Below, piece by piece: positions 1-12,500 of a stretch of DNA of 64,000 bases. Position 1 is the stretch's first letter. Every line of letters begins with the position of its first letter. The position numbers were made by a program, and so were the translations under genes. The notes under the pieces were generated by a model. The model did no database searches. It was not told the origin of the DNA and worked only from the letters and a program-made list of their open reading frames with translations. Origin of the DNA: Erigeron canadensis (taxonomy: Eukaryota > Streptophyta > Magnoliopsida > Asterales > Asteraceae); assembly GCF_010389155.1 (NCBI RefSeq), contig NC_057764.1:43160275-43224274 (forward strand), in the 5' to 3' direction.

Positions 1-1040
1 TGTTGAGCGTTCTCTCACAATCATGTATGTCTTTTTTATCTTTTTCAAATTAGCCTGTAGGGTCATACACAATTGAACATATATAATATTTAACCATAAA
101 GCTACAGAATGATATTTGATCATTTACGCATTTAATTAAATAGTTTTAATTAATTTATACGTTTATAAATTAACACGAGTTAATTGAGGATAAACGGATA
201 AAACGACAACCGTTATTTATAGTAGTCGATTAAAGTTAGTTTTAATTGATTGATAAATAACTTATTAATTAAATGGGTTTAATTAATTAATTGAGTTAAC
301 AGGTTGGATAATTAATAAATGTTCATATGTAAATAATAGTTAATTAATTAAATAAGGAAAGTCAGTCTGACCCACATATCCCCATGGGGCGGTTCTAGAT
401 CAATTCTAGGAGGGGGAGGATGAAATTTGCAAGGGATTTTTAGGGTTTTTGGTTTCATAATTTGATTAGAATACTTCCCTATAAATACCTTAAGAAATCC
501 CTAATTAATTCATTTATTCATAAATCCCTAACACACACACATAAAGGTGAAAATCTTATTTCTCCCTTTTGTGTGTGTCAAACAAAACATCCCAAAATAA
601 GCAAAACCCCAAAATTGTTTTAGCTATAGGGGTTCGAATTCCATTAGGTGGAATTGTAAGGGTTTCGTTTGTTGCGGTCGTAAGCTTCAAGGTGTCTAGC
701 AGATCCTTCGTTAAGACATTGTTCGTGTATGCACTTACGGAGGGTTCTACACTTGGAATCTCGTTTCTGAAATCTTCCACATCACGAGGTATCTTGTCTA
801 CCGCAACGAGGTCAGTTTTGTATTTATTAAGTTACTTATATTGCATTGCATGGTGATCTTGGTCTGAGATGTTAGAACTATTAAATGTCTCTTAAAATAT
901 TACCACACGTTTTTAATAGTTGCTAACAGTTTATTAACACGCTTCCGCTTAGCAATTTGATTTGTATTTAAAATTTGTTTTAAAACTGGGTCGTTACTCG
1001 ACCCCTTTTATGTTAGTCAGTTAATGAAATCCCAACAAAA
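1..1040. other. AT-rich repeat-like stretch, possibly LTR-derived
   Basis: No gene is recognised here. A TATA-type box (tataaat at 480-486) lies in a leader-like context, followed by an open stretch (569-856, + strand) that resembles no protein I know. The mix of TATA box, long untranslated-looking tract and absence of coding signal resembles the promoter and R region of an LTR retrotransposon. I cannot delimit both ends or see a target duplication, because the window begins here. The assignment is an inference only. Confidence 0.25.
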
Positions 1041-1043
1041 GTG

Positions 1044-1228
1044 TGGGGTCAGATGGGGCAAATTTCGCCCTTTTTGCTTATAAATTCGCCCCTTTTGCTC
1101 AAAATTTTGCCCATTCTGCTCTGACATATTGAGTTGAAGTGACGTAAAGTTGACAACATTAAAATAAAAAATGTCAGGTCAGATGGGGCGAAATTCGCCC
1201 CTTCTGCTCCTAAAATTCGCCCCTTCGA
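1044..1228. repeat. Duplicated GC-rich palindromic motif
   Basis: A block of the form GGTCAGATGGGGC..AATTCGCCCC followed by CTTTTGCTC/CTTCTGCTC occurs twice, near 1049-1115 and 1175-1228, separated by AT-rich sequence. The second copy contains an odd palindrome at 1185-1201 (GGGGCGAA-A-TTCGCCCC, 8-bp arms). No coding function is seen. Confidence 0.5.
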
Positions 1229-1679
1229 AAGGGTGTCAATAGACAAAAAAGAATGTCAATAGGAAACCTCTTGATGAATACTCCATTCATCCATCGGATG
1301 TTTTAGCGCTCCTTTGACAACTGTAAATTGTGATGTTTTGTTTTTTAGTATATCTTTAGTATATATATAAAATCATATAATAGTACTAATACAATATGAA
1401 ATTTGCTAATTGTGTCATTATGGATTTTGTTTTTATGTTGAAATGTAAACGTCTTTGACAAAGTTATTTTGTATCCATGATAGTTATTTTGGCAAAGTTA
1501 TTTTGAAATGTAGTTAAAAAGTTTCATAATATTTATATCCATCCTATCTTATGAATTCTAACATTCTGCTGAGAAATTAATTAAATCTTTAGGATATGAG
1601 AATTTAATAATCATGTTTATTAAATAAAATATTTGTACTACCATTTACAACAATTACTATTACATTAATAATCTACACC

Positions 1680-1796
1680 ACTTGACATCGCCGCCACCAC
1701 CACTAACAGTCACCGCCGCTACCACCATTGGTCATCGCTACCACCGTACAACCGTCGTCACGACCATACAGTTGCATTACGTGAGTACCGTGCTAG
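1680..1796 (+). mobile_element. Degenerate Helitron 3' end
   Basis: A CACC/CCGCC-rich tract is followed by a decayed version of the hairpin seen in the better-preserved Helitrons of this window (GCATTACGTGAGTACC), and ends in CTAG followed by T. CTRR before T is the usual Helitron 3' terminus. The 5' end was not found. Confidence 0.4.
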
Positions 1797-2114
1797 TTAT
1801 GGTTAAATATATATGGGATGACACTTAAATTTTGAATATCATATGTTGAAATATAAGCTGTCTATCGACAAAGTTATTTTGTGTCCGTTTAGGAGTAGAG
1901 TATTCATCCTAAAATCAGATATTAGAATTAAAATGCCAAATGATAGTTGAATTTACTATTTTGATCCTCAACAATCAATTTTATGTTTTTTTTTTATATT
2001 CACTTAATATACCTATATACCCTTAAAGTCTTAATCAAATAGTTTATAATATAAATGTTTCAACCCATTAAATAACTATACTATCTTATTTAAATCAAAT
2101 ATTTTTTACATTAA

Positions 2115-2229
2115 TAATCACCCCACCACGTCACCGCCGCCGCCATCGCTCCGTCATCACCCGTCGATGCCACCACCACAACGTTGTCGTTACCGTCATT
2201 ACCGTCGAATCGCACGGCCATACATCTAG
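2115..2229 (+). mobile_element. Degenerate Helitron 3' end
   Basis: The same CACC/CCGCC-rich composition leads to a decayed hairpin (CGAATCGCACGGCC) and terminates in CTAG before T at 2226-2229. Only the 3' part is recognisable. Confidence 0.35.
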
Positions 2230-2600
2230 TCCTTTTCTAGTTTAGCTCGAGTCTTATGCGCAAAATATTAAGAAAACTTATAAGTTTCTGCAAATACGTT
2301 ACCCGTAATAACAGAATTCAAACTCATTGTCGTACCAAAAAAAGTGCCTCTAAGTATATTGGGCCTGACCCTGATCAGATGGACCATCCGTATTGCTGCA
2401 CAAGCATAACTTGGACTTCTATTTAATTGTAACCCAATACTAATGAAAAGTTCTCCAGTAGTCCAGTCAATGACATTTTCCATCTTTGTTAAAACTTAGT
2501 CATCTAGTCCAGGTGTACTTAGGAATTATTTATTTTTTTAATAATATTTTATAAGAATAATATATATGTATTTTCAAATATGATATATGGTTTTAGTTTA

Positions 2601-2968
2601 TCTATACTATCTATATAAACAAACTACCCTATTTAAAATTTAACACTCTACCTTTAAAATCTCTAATTTACCCTTTAAATCTATATCACCATCAAACACT
2701 TTATTCCTAAAATTCCAAAAATACCCTTTAAATAAAAACCTTACGCGTGTCCCTTCGCTTCCCTGAAGTTGTTCACATAATATACTAAAAAAACACTCAT
2801 GCGTTACCGAATTTAATAATCAATCAACATAAAAAACGTTCACTCTAAAACAACAACAGCGGTAAGAAACACTTGAGTTGAATCATACACTCATGTAATA
2901 ACACGGTACAACTACTTAACCAACGTTTTTTTCCTATGTCCCGCCGCATCGTGCGGGTACAAGGCTAG
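2601..2968 (+). mobile_element. Non-autonomous Helitron, 368 bp
   Basis: It starts with TCTATACTATCTATATAAAC directly after an A. It ends with a GC hairpin (CCGC..GCGGGTAC), about 10 bases of spacer, then CTAG directly before a T. This matches the Helitron rules: 5' TC, 3' hairpin plus CTRR, insertion between A and T with no target duplication. It encodes nothing. The element at 18831-19305 belongs to the same family (same first 10 bases, same hairpin). Confidence 0.75.
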
Positions 2969-3149
2969 TAACTTTATATCCATTGATATTTATAAGTCTA
3001 TACGTCTATACTTTTATACTATATTATAGAAAAATAATATTTTATTTTTGAAAATGTTGAAAAATATGTAATATTTTCACATACATTATCCCTTAACATT
3101 AATGAATAAATTACACCATCAATCATTTATCTTTTAAATTATCTCAATT

Positions 3150-3264
3150 AACATTTACATCATTTATTTACACCACTCGACGTCTCATCTACCACCAACA
3201 GTCGCCCCCACCACCACATCGTCGCTGCCACGACCACCGTCGCATTGCTTAGATAACTTGCTAG
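3150..3264 (+). mobile_element. Degenerate Helitron 3' end
   Basis: A CACC-rich tract is followed by a decayed hairpin region (CGTCGCATTGC) and terminal CTAG before T at 3261-3264. The 5' end was not identified, so this may be a fragment. Confidence 0.35.
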
Positions 3265-4594
3265 TATTTTCTAACTGATAAAATTAGAAACTGTTTTTTC
3301 TAAAAAAGTCAGGGAGTATGTTGTATGAGCCTTTTTAATTATACATAAGAGTTGCCAAAAAGAATGTTATAAACTGCCATGCCACCAATTAACCAAGTAA
3401 AAAAAGAATATATGAGCGAGGAAGTTTATAAATGGCTTTTTCAAATCATTGGTGTCCACAAATGAAGGGAATATTATGGATATCGTCTTTTTTAATGCCG
3501 GGTTAGTAACCTCTGTAGGTTCTTTTTTCAAGAGTCTTGGGATTTATCTCAGGTATGCTTGGTTCGAGCATCACATACTGTCTAATTGGATGTGACTGTG
3601 GTGTTTTGAATGCAAAATGCTAACTATTAACTCGTTGTTCGAAGAAAATTTTTTTTTATCACCCTTCTTAACCTAAACATCAAAGAACAAAATATTAAAC
3701 TTTTACATGTTTGTGTAATCGATATATATACATTCTTTCAATAAATAAATATGTGATATGTATAAGTTTCCACACGACATTAATATAAGTTGGAAACTAG
3801 GATTATAAATTAAATGACTTAACAAATACAAATGAAATTTTTTTGAGGTTTGTTCGTTAACTTAACAACGATTCAAGTATTAATAGTCGAAAACATAGGA
3901 CTATGTTAACTTGCATTCATAGGCAATAATGCTTAATTATTAGTAATAGATATAACAAATTATACATTTACTAAGACTAAGAAGTGAGAGGCTTGGGAGG
4001 GAATGACGACTTGTGCCATGTAGCACGTGAGGTAGGAAGAGTTTTTCCCCATAAAAGGTGAAAATGGATCAGTTTTTAAGAGAGAAGCAACTTATGCCAT
4101 GTGTCATTTCTAATGTTTCTTTTTTTTTTTTTAAACTTTGTTATTAATTATAAGTATTATATTTATATATAAACCAAATTTAAAAACTAGAAAAATTAAA
4201 ATTAAACAAAAACCAATGTTTTAGTTTTTTAAATAAAAATTATAAACCATTTGTAAATATACAATACTAAAGGGTTTAAAAAACAAGTTATAAACTAAGT
4301 AATAATTAAAAAACTCACAAAAAGCAAAAAAAAACCTTCTTCTTTCAATTGACCCATTGTATTTCTTTATTCTACACACATACAACACACACAATACATA
4401 AAAACAAATTTAAAAAAAAAAAGAAAGAAATGTGAGGTTTGGCGGACACCCGGTTTGACCCTCGGGGCCGGTGTTCCGGGCGAATCTCGGCAAAAACGGG
4501 GATAGTTCGCCCCATTTGACTCCCACTCCTTTTAGTCTAACAGACTATTAAACGTTCGTATTTACATAATTAAATACTTGATTATATATCTAAG

Positions 4595-4792
4595 CAGTGG
4601 CGGTACCACAGGGGGGCAAAGGGGGCAAATGCCCCCCTCCAAATTTAGATTTTGTCATGTAATTTTAAGTTTTTCTATCGATTTTTAAAAATTTCTTATG
4701 AATTTTTAACATTTTGACCCCTTTTATATTTATTTTTTACGAATTTTTTTTAATTTTGCCCCCTTTAATTTTTTTTTCTAGTACCGCCTCTG
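4595..4792. mobile_element. hAT-type MITE, 198 bp
   Basis: Terminal inverted repeats are CAGTGGCGGTACCA on the left and the reverse complement of CAGAGGCGGTACTA on the right. They are flanked by an 8-bp target duplication, tatctaag (4587-4594) and tatctaaa (4793-4800), with one mismatch. CAGNGGCGG ends and an 8-bp duplication are typical of plant hAT elements. The interior carries a G6/C6-rich inverted pair and poly-T tracts and no ORF. Confidence 0.8.
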
Positions 4793-5212
4793 TATCTAAA
4801 GAAAATTTGAATTCATTCAATATGTCGTAGCTAGTTCCTTAAGCAAATACCTATTTGAAATTGGGTTATTAGGCGCTAGTTTAGTTTGTTTGGTCCCCCA
4901 TAGACAAGTAATTGATTAGAATTTAGAAACATCCCAAATTGAGAAAACTAATCGTTGGCTTACTAAAAAAAATATACTCGTAATATATATGATTCTAATA
5001 AACCTTTATACATTTAGGTTTGTAAAACCAAAAAAAAAAAAAAAAGAATTTATTTATGGAAACAAATATTTATATATATGATGATGATGATGATAACCAA
5101 TTCAAGAAGTAGCGAATAACTTAAATTTCCCACGTAAAAAACCACATATATATGCTTAATTAATTAATAGAATAGAAGATCGATCGATCGAAAAAGAGAG
5201 AGAAAAAAAGGA

Positions 5213-8200
5213 ATGTCAAGAAGGGGGTCGTTGTTGGTGCAGCCGGTGGGGCAGAAAAGACTGACAAACGTAGCGGTGGTTCGTCTCAAGAAACAAGGCA
5301 CCCGATTCGAGATTGCTTGTTACAAAAACAAAGTCCTCTCTTGGCGCTCTCGCGTGTACGTCGTAATTAATTACTATTCCATTCCCTATCTCTCGATCAA
5401 TTGTTACTTTGTTTTAATAAGGCCGGGTTTAGATCGATATTCAATAAAATTGAAGGGTTTAGAACTTCGATGACCATGTGTCCTCACAAGAGGTCTCATG
5501 GTTAATTAAACCACGTGCATCTCAGTCAAAAACATCAAGTCATCATTATAACCAACCACTTCTAATTAGATACGAGTATAATTAATGTATAGATATATAT
5601 AGATGTTATTAGAGTCATTATGGGCTAATTCACTATTTGAAGATTTATCAATTAATACTTGTATTAGTTTTATTGTTATGCTTTTATACGATTTGCATAT
5701 AATAAATATGATTTTTGAATTGCTGTTGTATGATCGATGATGCAAATTTTTGTATCCATCAGTGAGAAAGATCTGGATGAAGTATTGCAATCACAAATCG
5801 TTTACTCAAGTGTTGCAAAAGGAATTCTTGCCAAGTCAAAAGATCTTAAGGCTGCTTTTGGGATGGACGATCAGACTCAAATCTGTCTCGAGGTTATTAA
5901 TTAAGTCTAATCCTGTTTCAGAATCTTATTATAGAATAAAAAAAATTTATTTACAGTATTATTGTATGCCAGATTTTGGATAAAGGAGAACTGCAAGTCG
6001 CTGGAAGAGAAAGAGAATCACAATTATCAAATCAATTTAAGGACATTGCAACTATTGTCATGCAGAAAACTATCAATCCTGAAACTCAGCTCCCTTATAC
6101 TATGAGCATGATTGAGCGTTTAATGCATGAAATTCACTTTGCTGTAGATCCACATAGCAGTTCCAAGAAACAGTTACCTCTTTGCTTATGAACTCTAAGA
6201 TCTACAATCAAGCAATAATGTTGTTTAATTCACATACATCCTCCTGAATCCCTTTATTTAATCAAGCAGTTTTGGTTTTTGCACTCCTTTTAGTACCTAA
6301 TATCAATGAAGAAATCCAAAAAAGGTGACGCCCCAACCCGTTTTTACACATGCTAAGTATTCACCTCTTTTTACATGGGGTACTGCAGACTGCACCATCC
6401 TTTATATCTATCTTTGTTGCAAAACGTCCGTTTCAAAAAAAAATTCCTTGTTTTTATGCTATGTCTGCTTAAGTTTATATTTTTAATGTCATATGCAACA
6501 TCAGATGCAGACGTGACTGTGATGATCTGATTGCTTATTGTCTAGCGATTAGGCAACAACGAATCATCCAATTTGAGTATTTGACTAACCATGTGTTTGT
6601 TACAGGCACTAGATGTCATACGGGAACTTCAGAAACATTTCCCCATTAAGAGGTCCCCCATGAGACTAAAGCTTACGTTACCACTACAGAACCTCAGTTC
6701 CCTTGAGGAAAAACTTGGTGAATGGAAAAGCATCTTTGTTTCTAAAGATGAATCTGGAAGCCAAGTCTCTATTGTAAGTCTACTTTACAGGTCCCTGGAA
6801 ATTCTTTTGCGCGCTATTCCTATTTTTAATTTCAAATGTAGCTTTAGTTCAATGCATCTATGTTCTGTTAAAGGTATTTAAAGCGAACTCTAATTTTAGA
6901 GCTATAGAGGTGCAACTTTCACTCACTATCTAAAAAATTAGCCGATTTGGGCTACATCCTTTATAGCCATGTGGTCTACTGGGTAAAGAGTAAAACCTAA
7001 GCTAAAGTTGAAATGTGTCAGATTTACATTGAAATGTGTCAGATGGATACAGGTTATTAGTCATAGTCAGTAAACAAAATATGAAATCTGGAATAAATGG
7101 ACAAATAGCGGTGGCAAGACAACCTAACCAAACCCAACTGTGCTCAAGATCAAGACACGAATTGGTTATACATTATGTGCCCGGATTGTTCGTACTTCAG
7201 AAATATCTGTTCCCCAAACACTTATCATCACAGCCATATGTATGTATATCAAAACCTTAATAATCCGTATAGATTCACTATAAAGAGTTGAGTAGCAGAT
7301 GATTGAAATAGTTAACCAAAAATATTACCAATCAATCTTGTGTCTGGGTGTTTTTGTCTTATGTGTGAGTTCAAAAGATGTAGTTTACCATTATTCGATA
7401 TGCTTGGAGGCAAGTCAGGCAACTCTACATATGAAATAGCGTGGTGTGGTGGCAACACATTCTCATATGGAATTATAGAAGTATAGATGCAGGTTACTAT
7501 AGAAGCTACATATTCCCCAGATATTATAACCTAGACACGAATACTTTGTAGTTCTTTCTGGCCCTTGAGATATGATATAAGCATGGTGTTTAAGCAACAT
7601 ATTCCCCATTATAACCTAGGCATGAGTTCTTTGTAGGTCTCTCTGGCTCGTGAGAGATGATAAATAATGGTGTTTTAGCAATATATTCCACATTATATCC
7701 TAGACAAGAATTCTTTGTAGTTCTCTCTGGACCGTGAGAATCAGAATCCATTCTATGTCATGCCTTTGTCACATTGGAGTTATCGTCATTACTTCCTTCA
7801 AAAACTGTTCAGGCTAATATCATGTTGTTTGTCCGTGGCTCCGTGCCATTACAAAATGCTCAATATTTATATTTGGAGCCTCAGCTTCGTTTATTCTCAT
7901 AGTCAAAAGTGTACATTTAGTTGTTTAATATATAATCAACGCATTGCTGAAAACTGCACTAGACTCGAAATTTGCAATTTTCTTGGTCAAGAGCATGATT
8001 AGCTGTTTAAGTTACATATGCGTAAAATTTAGACCTAATAATGTGTCTGAAAAGATCTAAATACTTAGCAAATCTAAGGATCAAGATGAAGAGAAACATT
8101 GACTTAAGTAGGTCGATTCTATGTACATCTATCATTTTTCATTTATCAACAGATTGCATTTTATATATGTTTTTCTTTTGTACTTTAATCTCAGATTGTG

Positions 8201-8658
8201 AAATGTTCCGCGTGCAGGTATGTGACATTGATCCTGGATTATTCTGTGATTGTGATGCATTATTGAGAAATCTGCAAGGAAGGTCTGAAATTCTAGTGAT
8301 ATATGTGCACGGCGAAAGAGATACCAATGCAGATTACTATGATGGTCATGATGATGTATCATCAAGAAAATCCAAAAAGCCAACCAAACCCTTTGACCAA
8401 TTGAGTGAGAAAATGCACAACCAGACCTTGGCTTCAAAAAATGACACTACTGAAAGTCAGGAAAAGCACAATAGATGCAATACATGTGATGCAGTTGTGG
8501 GGGATGCTAAACAGTATAGAGAACACTTTAAGAGCGATTGGCATACGCATAACCTGAAAAGAAAAACAAGACAATTACCTCCCATTTCTGCTGAAGAATG
8601 CATGGCTGATGTGGAACTTAGTACTTCGAAGGGAAGGAAAAATGAATACAATTTTTGA
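5213..8658 (+). CDS. SBDS: SBDS ribosome maturation factor with C-terminal zinc finger
   Basis: This is the plant orthologue of SBDS/Sdo1. In other eukaryotes that protein works with the GTPase EFL1 to evict eIF6 from pre-60S subunits in the cytoplasm. Exons by reading-frame continuity: 5213-5355, 5763-5892, 5973-6173, 6606-6773, 8218-8658, giving 360 aa. The N-terminal FYSH domain (about residues 1-95) starts with the conserved sequence around [15 protein letters not shown]. The middle domain carries NPETQLPYT, and the third domain runs around CDIDPG. Plant SBDS carries an extra C-terminal C2H2 finger, visible here as Cys301, Cys304, His317 and His323 in a lysine-rich tail.

The ATG follows a purine-rich leader and gives the family's N-terminus. 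The oddity is intron 3: the exon ends ..AAGAAACAG and the next bases are TTACCT, so no GT follows the in-frame boundary. Splicing at the overlapping GT (6173-6174) shifts frame and stops almost at once. A cryptic in-frame GT lies at 6144. Intron 4 (6774-8217) is long and holds tandem repeats. Family identity is firm; an intact product is not certain. Confidence 0.92.
5356..5762 (+). other. SBDS intron 1
   Basis: Intron 1 has donor GTACGT and acceptor ATCAG. Its start is open in the exon-1 frame as far as 5473, but that is intron read-through. A short SINE-head-like string (ctcacaagaggtctcatgg, near 5484) is present. Nothing else is seen. Confidence 0.6.
7507..7742 (+). repeat. Three imperfect tandem copies (~87 bp) in SBDS intron 4
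   Basis: Units beginning ACATATTCCC or ATATTCCACATTAT start near 7507, 7598 and 7680. Each runs through CTTTGTAG and TCTCTCTGG to a GTGAGA-like end. Copies differ at many positions, so the array is old. It is intronic and not coding. Confidence 0.6.
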
Positions 8659-9500
8659 GGTTTGAACTTCCTTACATTTGCATGTTTTGTGAAAATGTAC
8701 AGAGTTATGCATGTAGTTGTGTTAGCAAAATACAAGAATATATTATGACATTTTGTTGCTGCTTATCTAACATCTTACTTCTCTGTTTACCAAGAATATA
8801 TGTTTCTGTTCATAGCGTTTAGAAGCCGTGTCTGTTACATTGTTTGGGTCTTGATGTCGATACATAATGGTTTTGGTCACTTTAAAATCCTTTGTTTCTC
8901 ACTGAGTCTTAGGTAATAAAATGATTTTAGCGGTTGTGGCAAGATGGTCGGATTGGGTCACAGGTCAAAACAAGAAATCGACAGTGTCTTGATGAATCTC
9001 TCACTTTTGAGTTTTGAGACACCAGCTTCCTGCACTATTAAAAACAGATTAAGAGTCATGAGTAATTCCACAATTAGGGCAGTTTATCTGCCTTGGTCAG
9101 AATCATTTCCATAATCTTATATATGGTTATTATAAACAGAAGAATGATCACAAGAAAAGTCACCGAATTCACCTGTTCCAAAGGAATATTCAACAAAATG
9201 TCACAACTCACAAGTTTAGACTAAATATTGTGGTTTCCTTGACAGATACAAAGACATATCAACAATTATCATTCAAATAAAAAATTTATTTCAAATTACA
9301 TTAAACTCCAAACATAAGAAATACAAGAAAAATAAACAAATTACAAAAGAATGTAAAAGTCAAAACATTTTAACTTTTCCATTCTTTTGTTTTACCTAAA
9401 TTTATACATATTAGTTTTTGATGATCTAATACTCGACAAAAATTACATACTGATACCCAGCCTCATTTAGTCTTTGACATCCAAGTAGTCTACAACCACT
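8659..9500. other. Convergent intergenic region SBDS / HOTHEAD-like
   Basis: This is the tail-to-tail spacer holding the 3' UTRs of both genes. It is AT-rich, with several AATAAA-like strings on both strands. No ORF or RNA gene is supported. Confidence 0.6.
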
Positions 9501-12500
9501 TCATACACCAGCCAACCTTCCTAATCTGTCTCTTAAAATCTTCACCCCCATGTACCTGCATATAATCAACCAATTAACAATTTGTTATGACTATCAATAC
9601 AACTATTTCTAGCTAGATTTTAAATATTATAGTACCTTCCCAGCATCATAACTGTTGCTTGTGGATTGGTGCCAGGAGACTGGTGAAAAGTAGACCCATC
9701 AATGACTCGAAGCCTGTGAACTCCCTTGACCACGTAATCCGTGTTCACCACCTGGCCCACCTGGCACCCTCCATGGTAGTGCCAGATGGAGATCACGGTG
9801 TCTTTACAAAATTGCTCGAGTGACTTTGTGTCGTTTGTGTGTCGTGGTATCATATTAATGTTTGCAGTGACACTCATGTTGAGCAATTTATCGACTGTAT
9901 CTTTGCTGCATTTGGTAAAATTTAGGAACGGTTTGGACCTCACAAGTTTCTCCACTATTCGAATCCCTTTCACGCATTTCCGGAGGTCACTCTGGTGGCT
10001 AAAGTAGTTAAATGTGATGGTTGGATTGTCATCAGCATTTGTGTTGTTTAAGGTTAAATGTCCCTTTGACTTCGGGTAAGCGAGTTTTTCCAAAATGAAA
10101 CCTCCATGAAATGCTTCGTGTGGGAGATCTTTCTTGTTTCGTCTAAAAGCTTCAATGTGTTCTTGTGTTCGTCTTTTCGGGGGAATAGTCGAAAGTTGGC
10201 CGATCTGTTGACTCGGCCCAAGAAAAAAATTAAGTTTATTAGTTACTGAGTATTAAACTAGAGGTGACAATTTTAACATATTTAGTTATGTGTCATTGTA
10301 ACTTAATTCAAATACTAAATTTCTCCTGACGGGTCAAACTAGTTAAAAGTTGCTCAAATCTTCACTTACACCAAATCTAAGTCATTTTAAACTAGAGGTG
10401 ACAATTCTTAAAAGATTGTTTTTACTCATATTCAACCCATCGACTATTAGCAAGGAGCCTTGTGGTCTCACAAGAGATCTCTAGTTCGAACACTTCCCTA
10501 GGCAAATAACTTAGGGTTGGTCCGGGTAATGGTTGGAACCAGCCACGATAAAAGAAAACCCACTTAGGCCTCTACATCCCCCGGTAACCTGAACAAGGAA
10601 AACCTCCTCCATTTGTAACACATTACCTATATTTTACTCAACAACATGATCTGTTGTAATCAGAACGTTACCCGATCTGCCCACATACCACCTCTAACTG
10701 AGACTCATTTGTTTATCATGACAATCCAAATAGCAACTGTTGATGTAGCAAAATTTGTTTCAGTTGTCATACCTCGGCTGAGGCAACTCCATGATGACAG
10801 TGAATGCTATCTGGAGACTGACTAAACCCGCTACTTGCTTCAATGTACACCCCCCTTTTGGTGATTCCGACGGTTTCAATTAACGACTGTTTGACAGCCC
10901 TGTTGAATGGGACAAAAATAGTATTCAACGGGTTATCGGACATGTGTTTCCCGACATGCTTGTTATTATGCACAACTGGAATCTTCAACTTGTCAAGATC
11001 AGTCTTTGGTCCTATTCCACTAAGCAACAACAGTTGTGGGCTACCGATTGCACCACATGTTACTATGATCTCACTTCTTCGCCTCCTTGAGATAAAAGCC
11101 TCGTGTTGTTCACCGTTCTCATCTTTGAAAATTACACCAACCGCCCTCGGCTTTTTCCCTATATTCAACAAATTAATTTCAGCATGTGAACATAAACATA
11201 TGGCACCTGTTTAAAGATCCATTCTAAATTATATATGCAACTTCAATAATTTTAAATGTTTTTACATACCAGTTGTGTCAAACGTGATCTTTTGAACTCT
11301 GGCATGAATCAAAACATCAAGGTTTTGCACATTTGCAGAGGCTAATAGCTCTGCAGAGGTGTGTCTCCGTCCATACTTATCAAAAATCGTCCCACCAACC
11401 TTGGTACCATACAAGTGGTCATAGGTGAACCCGTTGTTCGGTGAAATACCAATTTCAACAAGACCATCTCGGACAGCTCTTTGCCATGGTTCAAAAACAG
11501 GCTCGTGAACAATTTGTTTTTCAACCCATGGGTACGATTCATTCACCAATTTTGCATCCCATCCTGTCCTTTTAACATAACTGCATCAACATGAAATTCA
11601 ATTTAAACTTAATTAATATACATAATCCCTAACAATCAACGGCAAAGTGCATATAAATGTATTCATATTGCCACCTTTGGCTATCAAGCTACTACCTTGC
11701 TATTACATATATACGTTTTTGTATGACATGACAACCATATAAGTTGCTCCATCAGAGGCCACAACAATAAAAAAAAAAAAAAGGTCAGATATACATACAC
11801 GAGCAATAACTAAAAATTTAATAACATGTGTGAAAGTTGCATAAACAAAATAACAAAAATGTTTGAAGTCCAACAACCAATTAACTAACTTGTACCAAAT
11901 TGGTGGACTGAGATATTTTTTACTATTATTAATTTTTTTAACCGTGCCACTCACATTGCACATCTATCGTATGAAATGTAGCCCAAATTAATAAGTGGAC
12001 CTCATGACCTAATTAGTCAATTATATATTAGATGCCATAATCAGTAAAGAATTAAAACAATGAAAGGAACACCAAACAAAAAAAAACATAGTACAAAATC
12101 ATCGCTGGTCCATTGAAACCCATAATAAAATCACTTTCAAATCAAAGAGGATCATAAATTATTTATAATCTCCTATACCCAAAATGGAAAGCAAAAAAGG
12201 CGAAATAACTTTGTAACATCAAAACTTGATGGTTGGTAGCCCATTAATACTATATTGTAGTACTACTACTATATTGTAGGCCCAAAACTACACAAATTCG
12301 CTAAAGGTCTTATTCTAGAGCAATTTTAAGCAACAACCTCAACCAGTGTAGGATCCATATAATTAATTACAAGGAAGCTCAAAGTTCGTTTACCATTCTA
12401 CACATATAGCAATGAATCACCTAACTTTTTATGTTTTAATTAATGGTATTACTTTTTAGGCTTTTGAGGGAGTAGATGTATGGAGAAATATTACGCTTAA

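Noticed and set aside
569..856. 95-codon open reading frame near the window start
   Set aside because: It has no recognisable similarity and lies in a leader-like, probably LTR-derived stretch.
1..1036. Complete LTR from TGTTG at base 1 to CAACA at 1036
   Set aside because: The match to the window edge is likely coincidence, and the target duplication cannot be examined.
2268..2483. Minus-strand open reading frame of 71 codons (WTTGELFISIGLQ..), considered as a possible organelle-derived fragment
   Set aside because: I could not match it to any plastid or mitochondrial protein, and it lies among Helitron remains.
8132..8437. Antisense open reading frame of 101 codons
   Set aside because: It lies opposite the last SBDS exon and its preceding intron, and is a shadow of real coding sequence.
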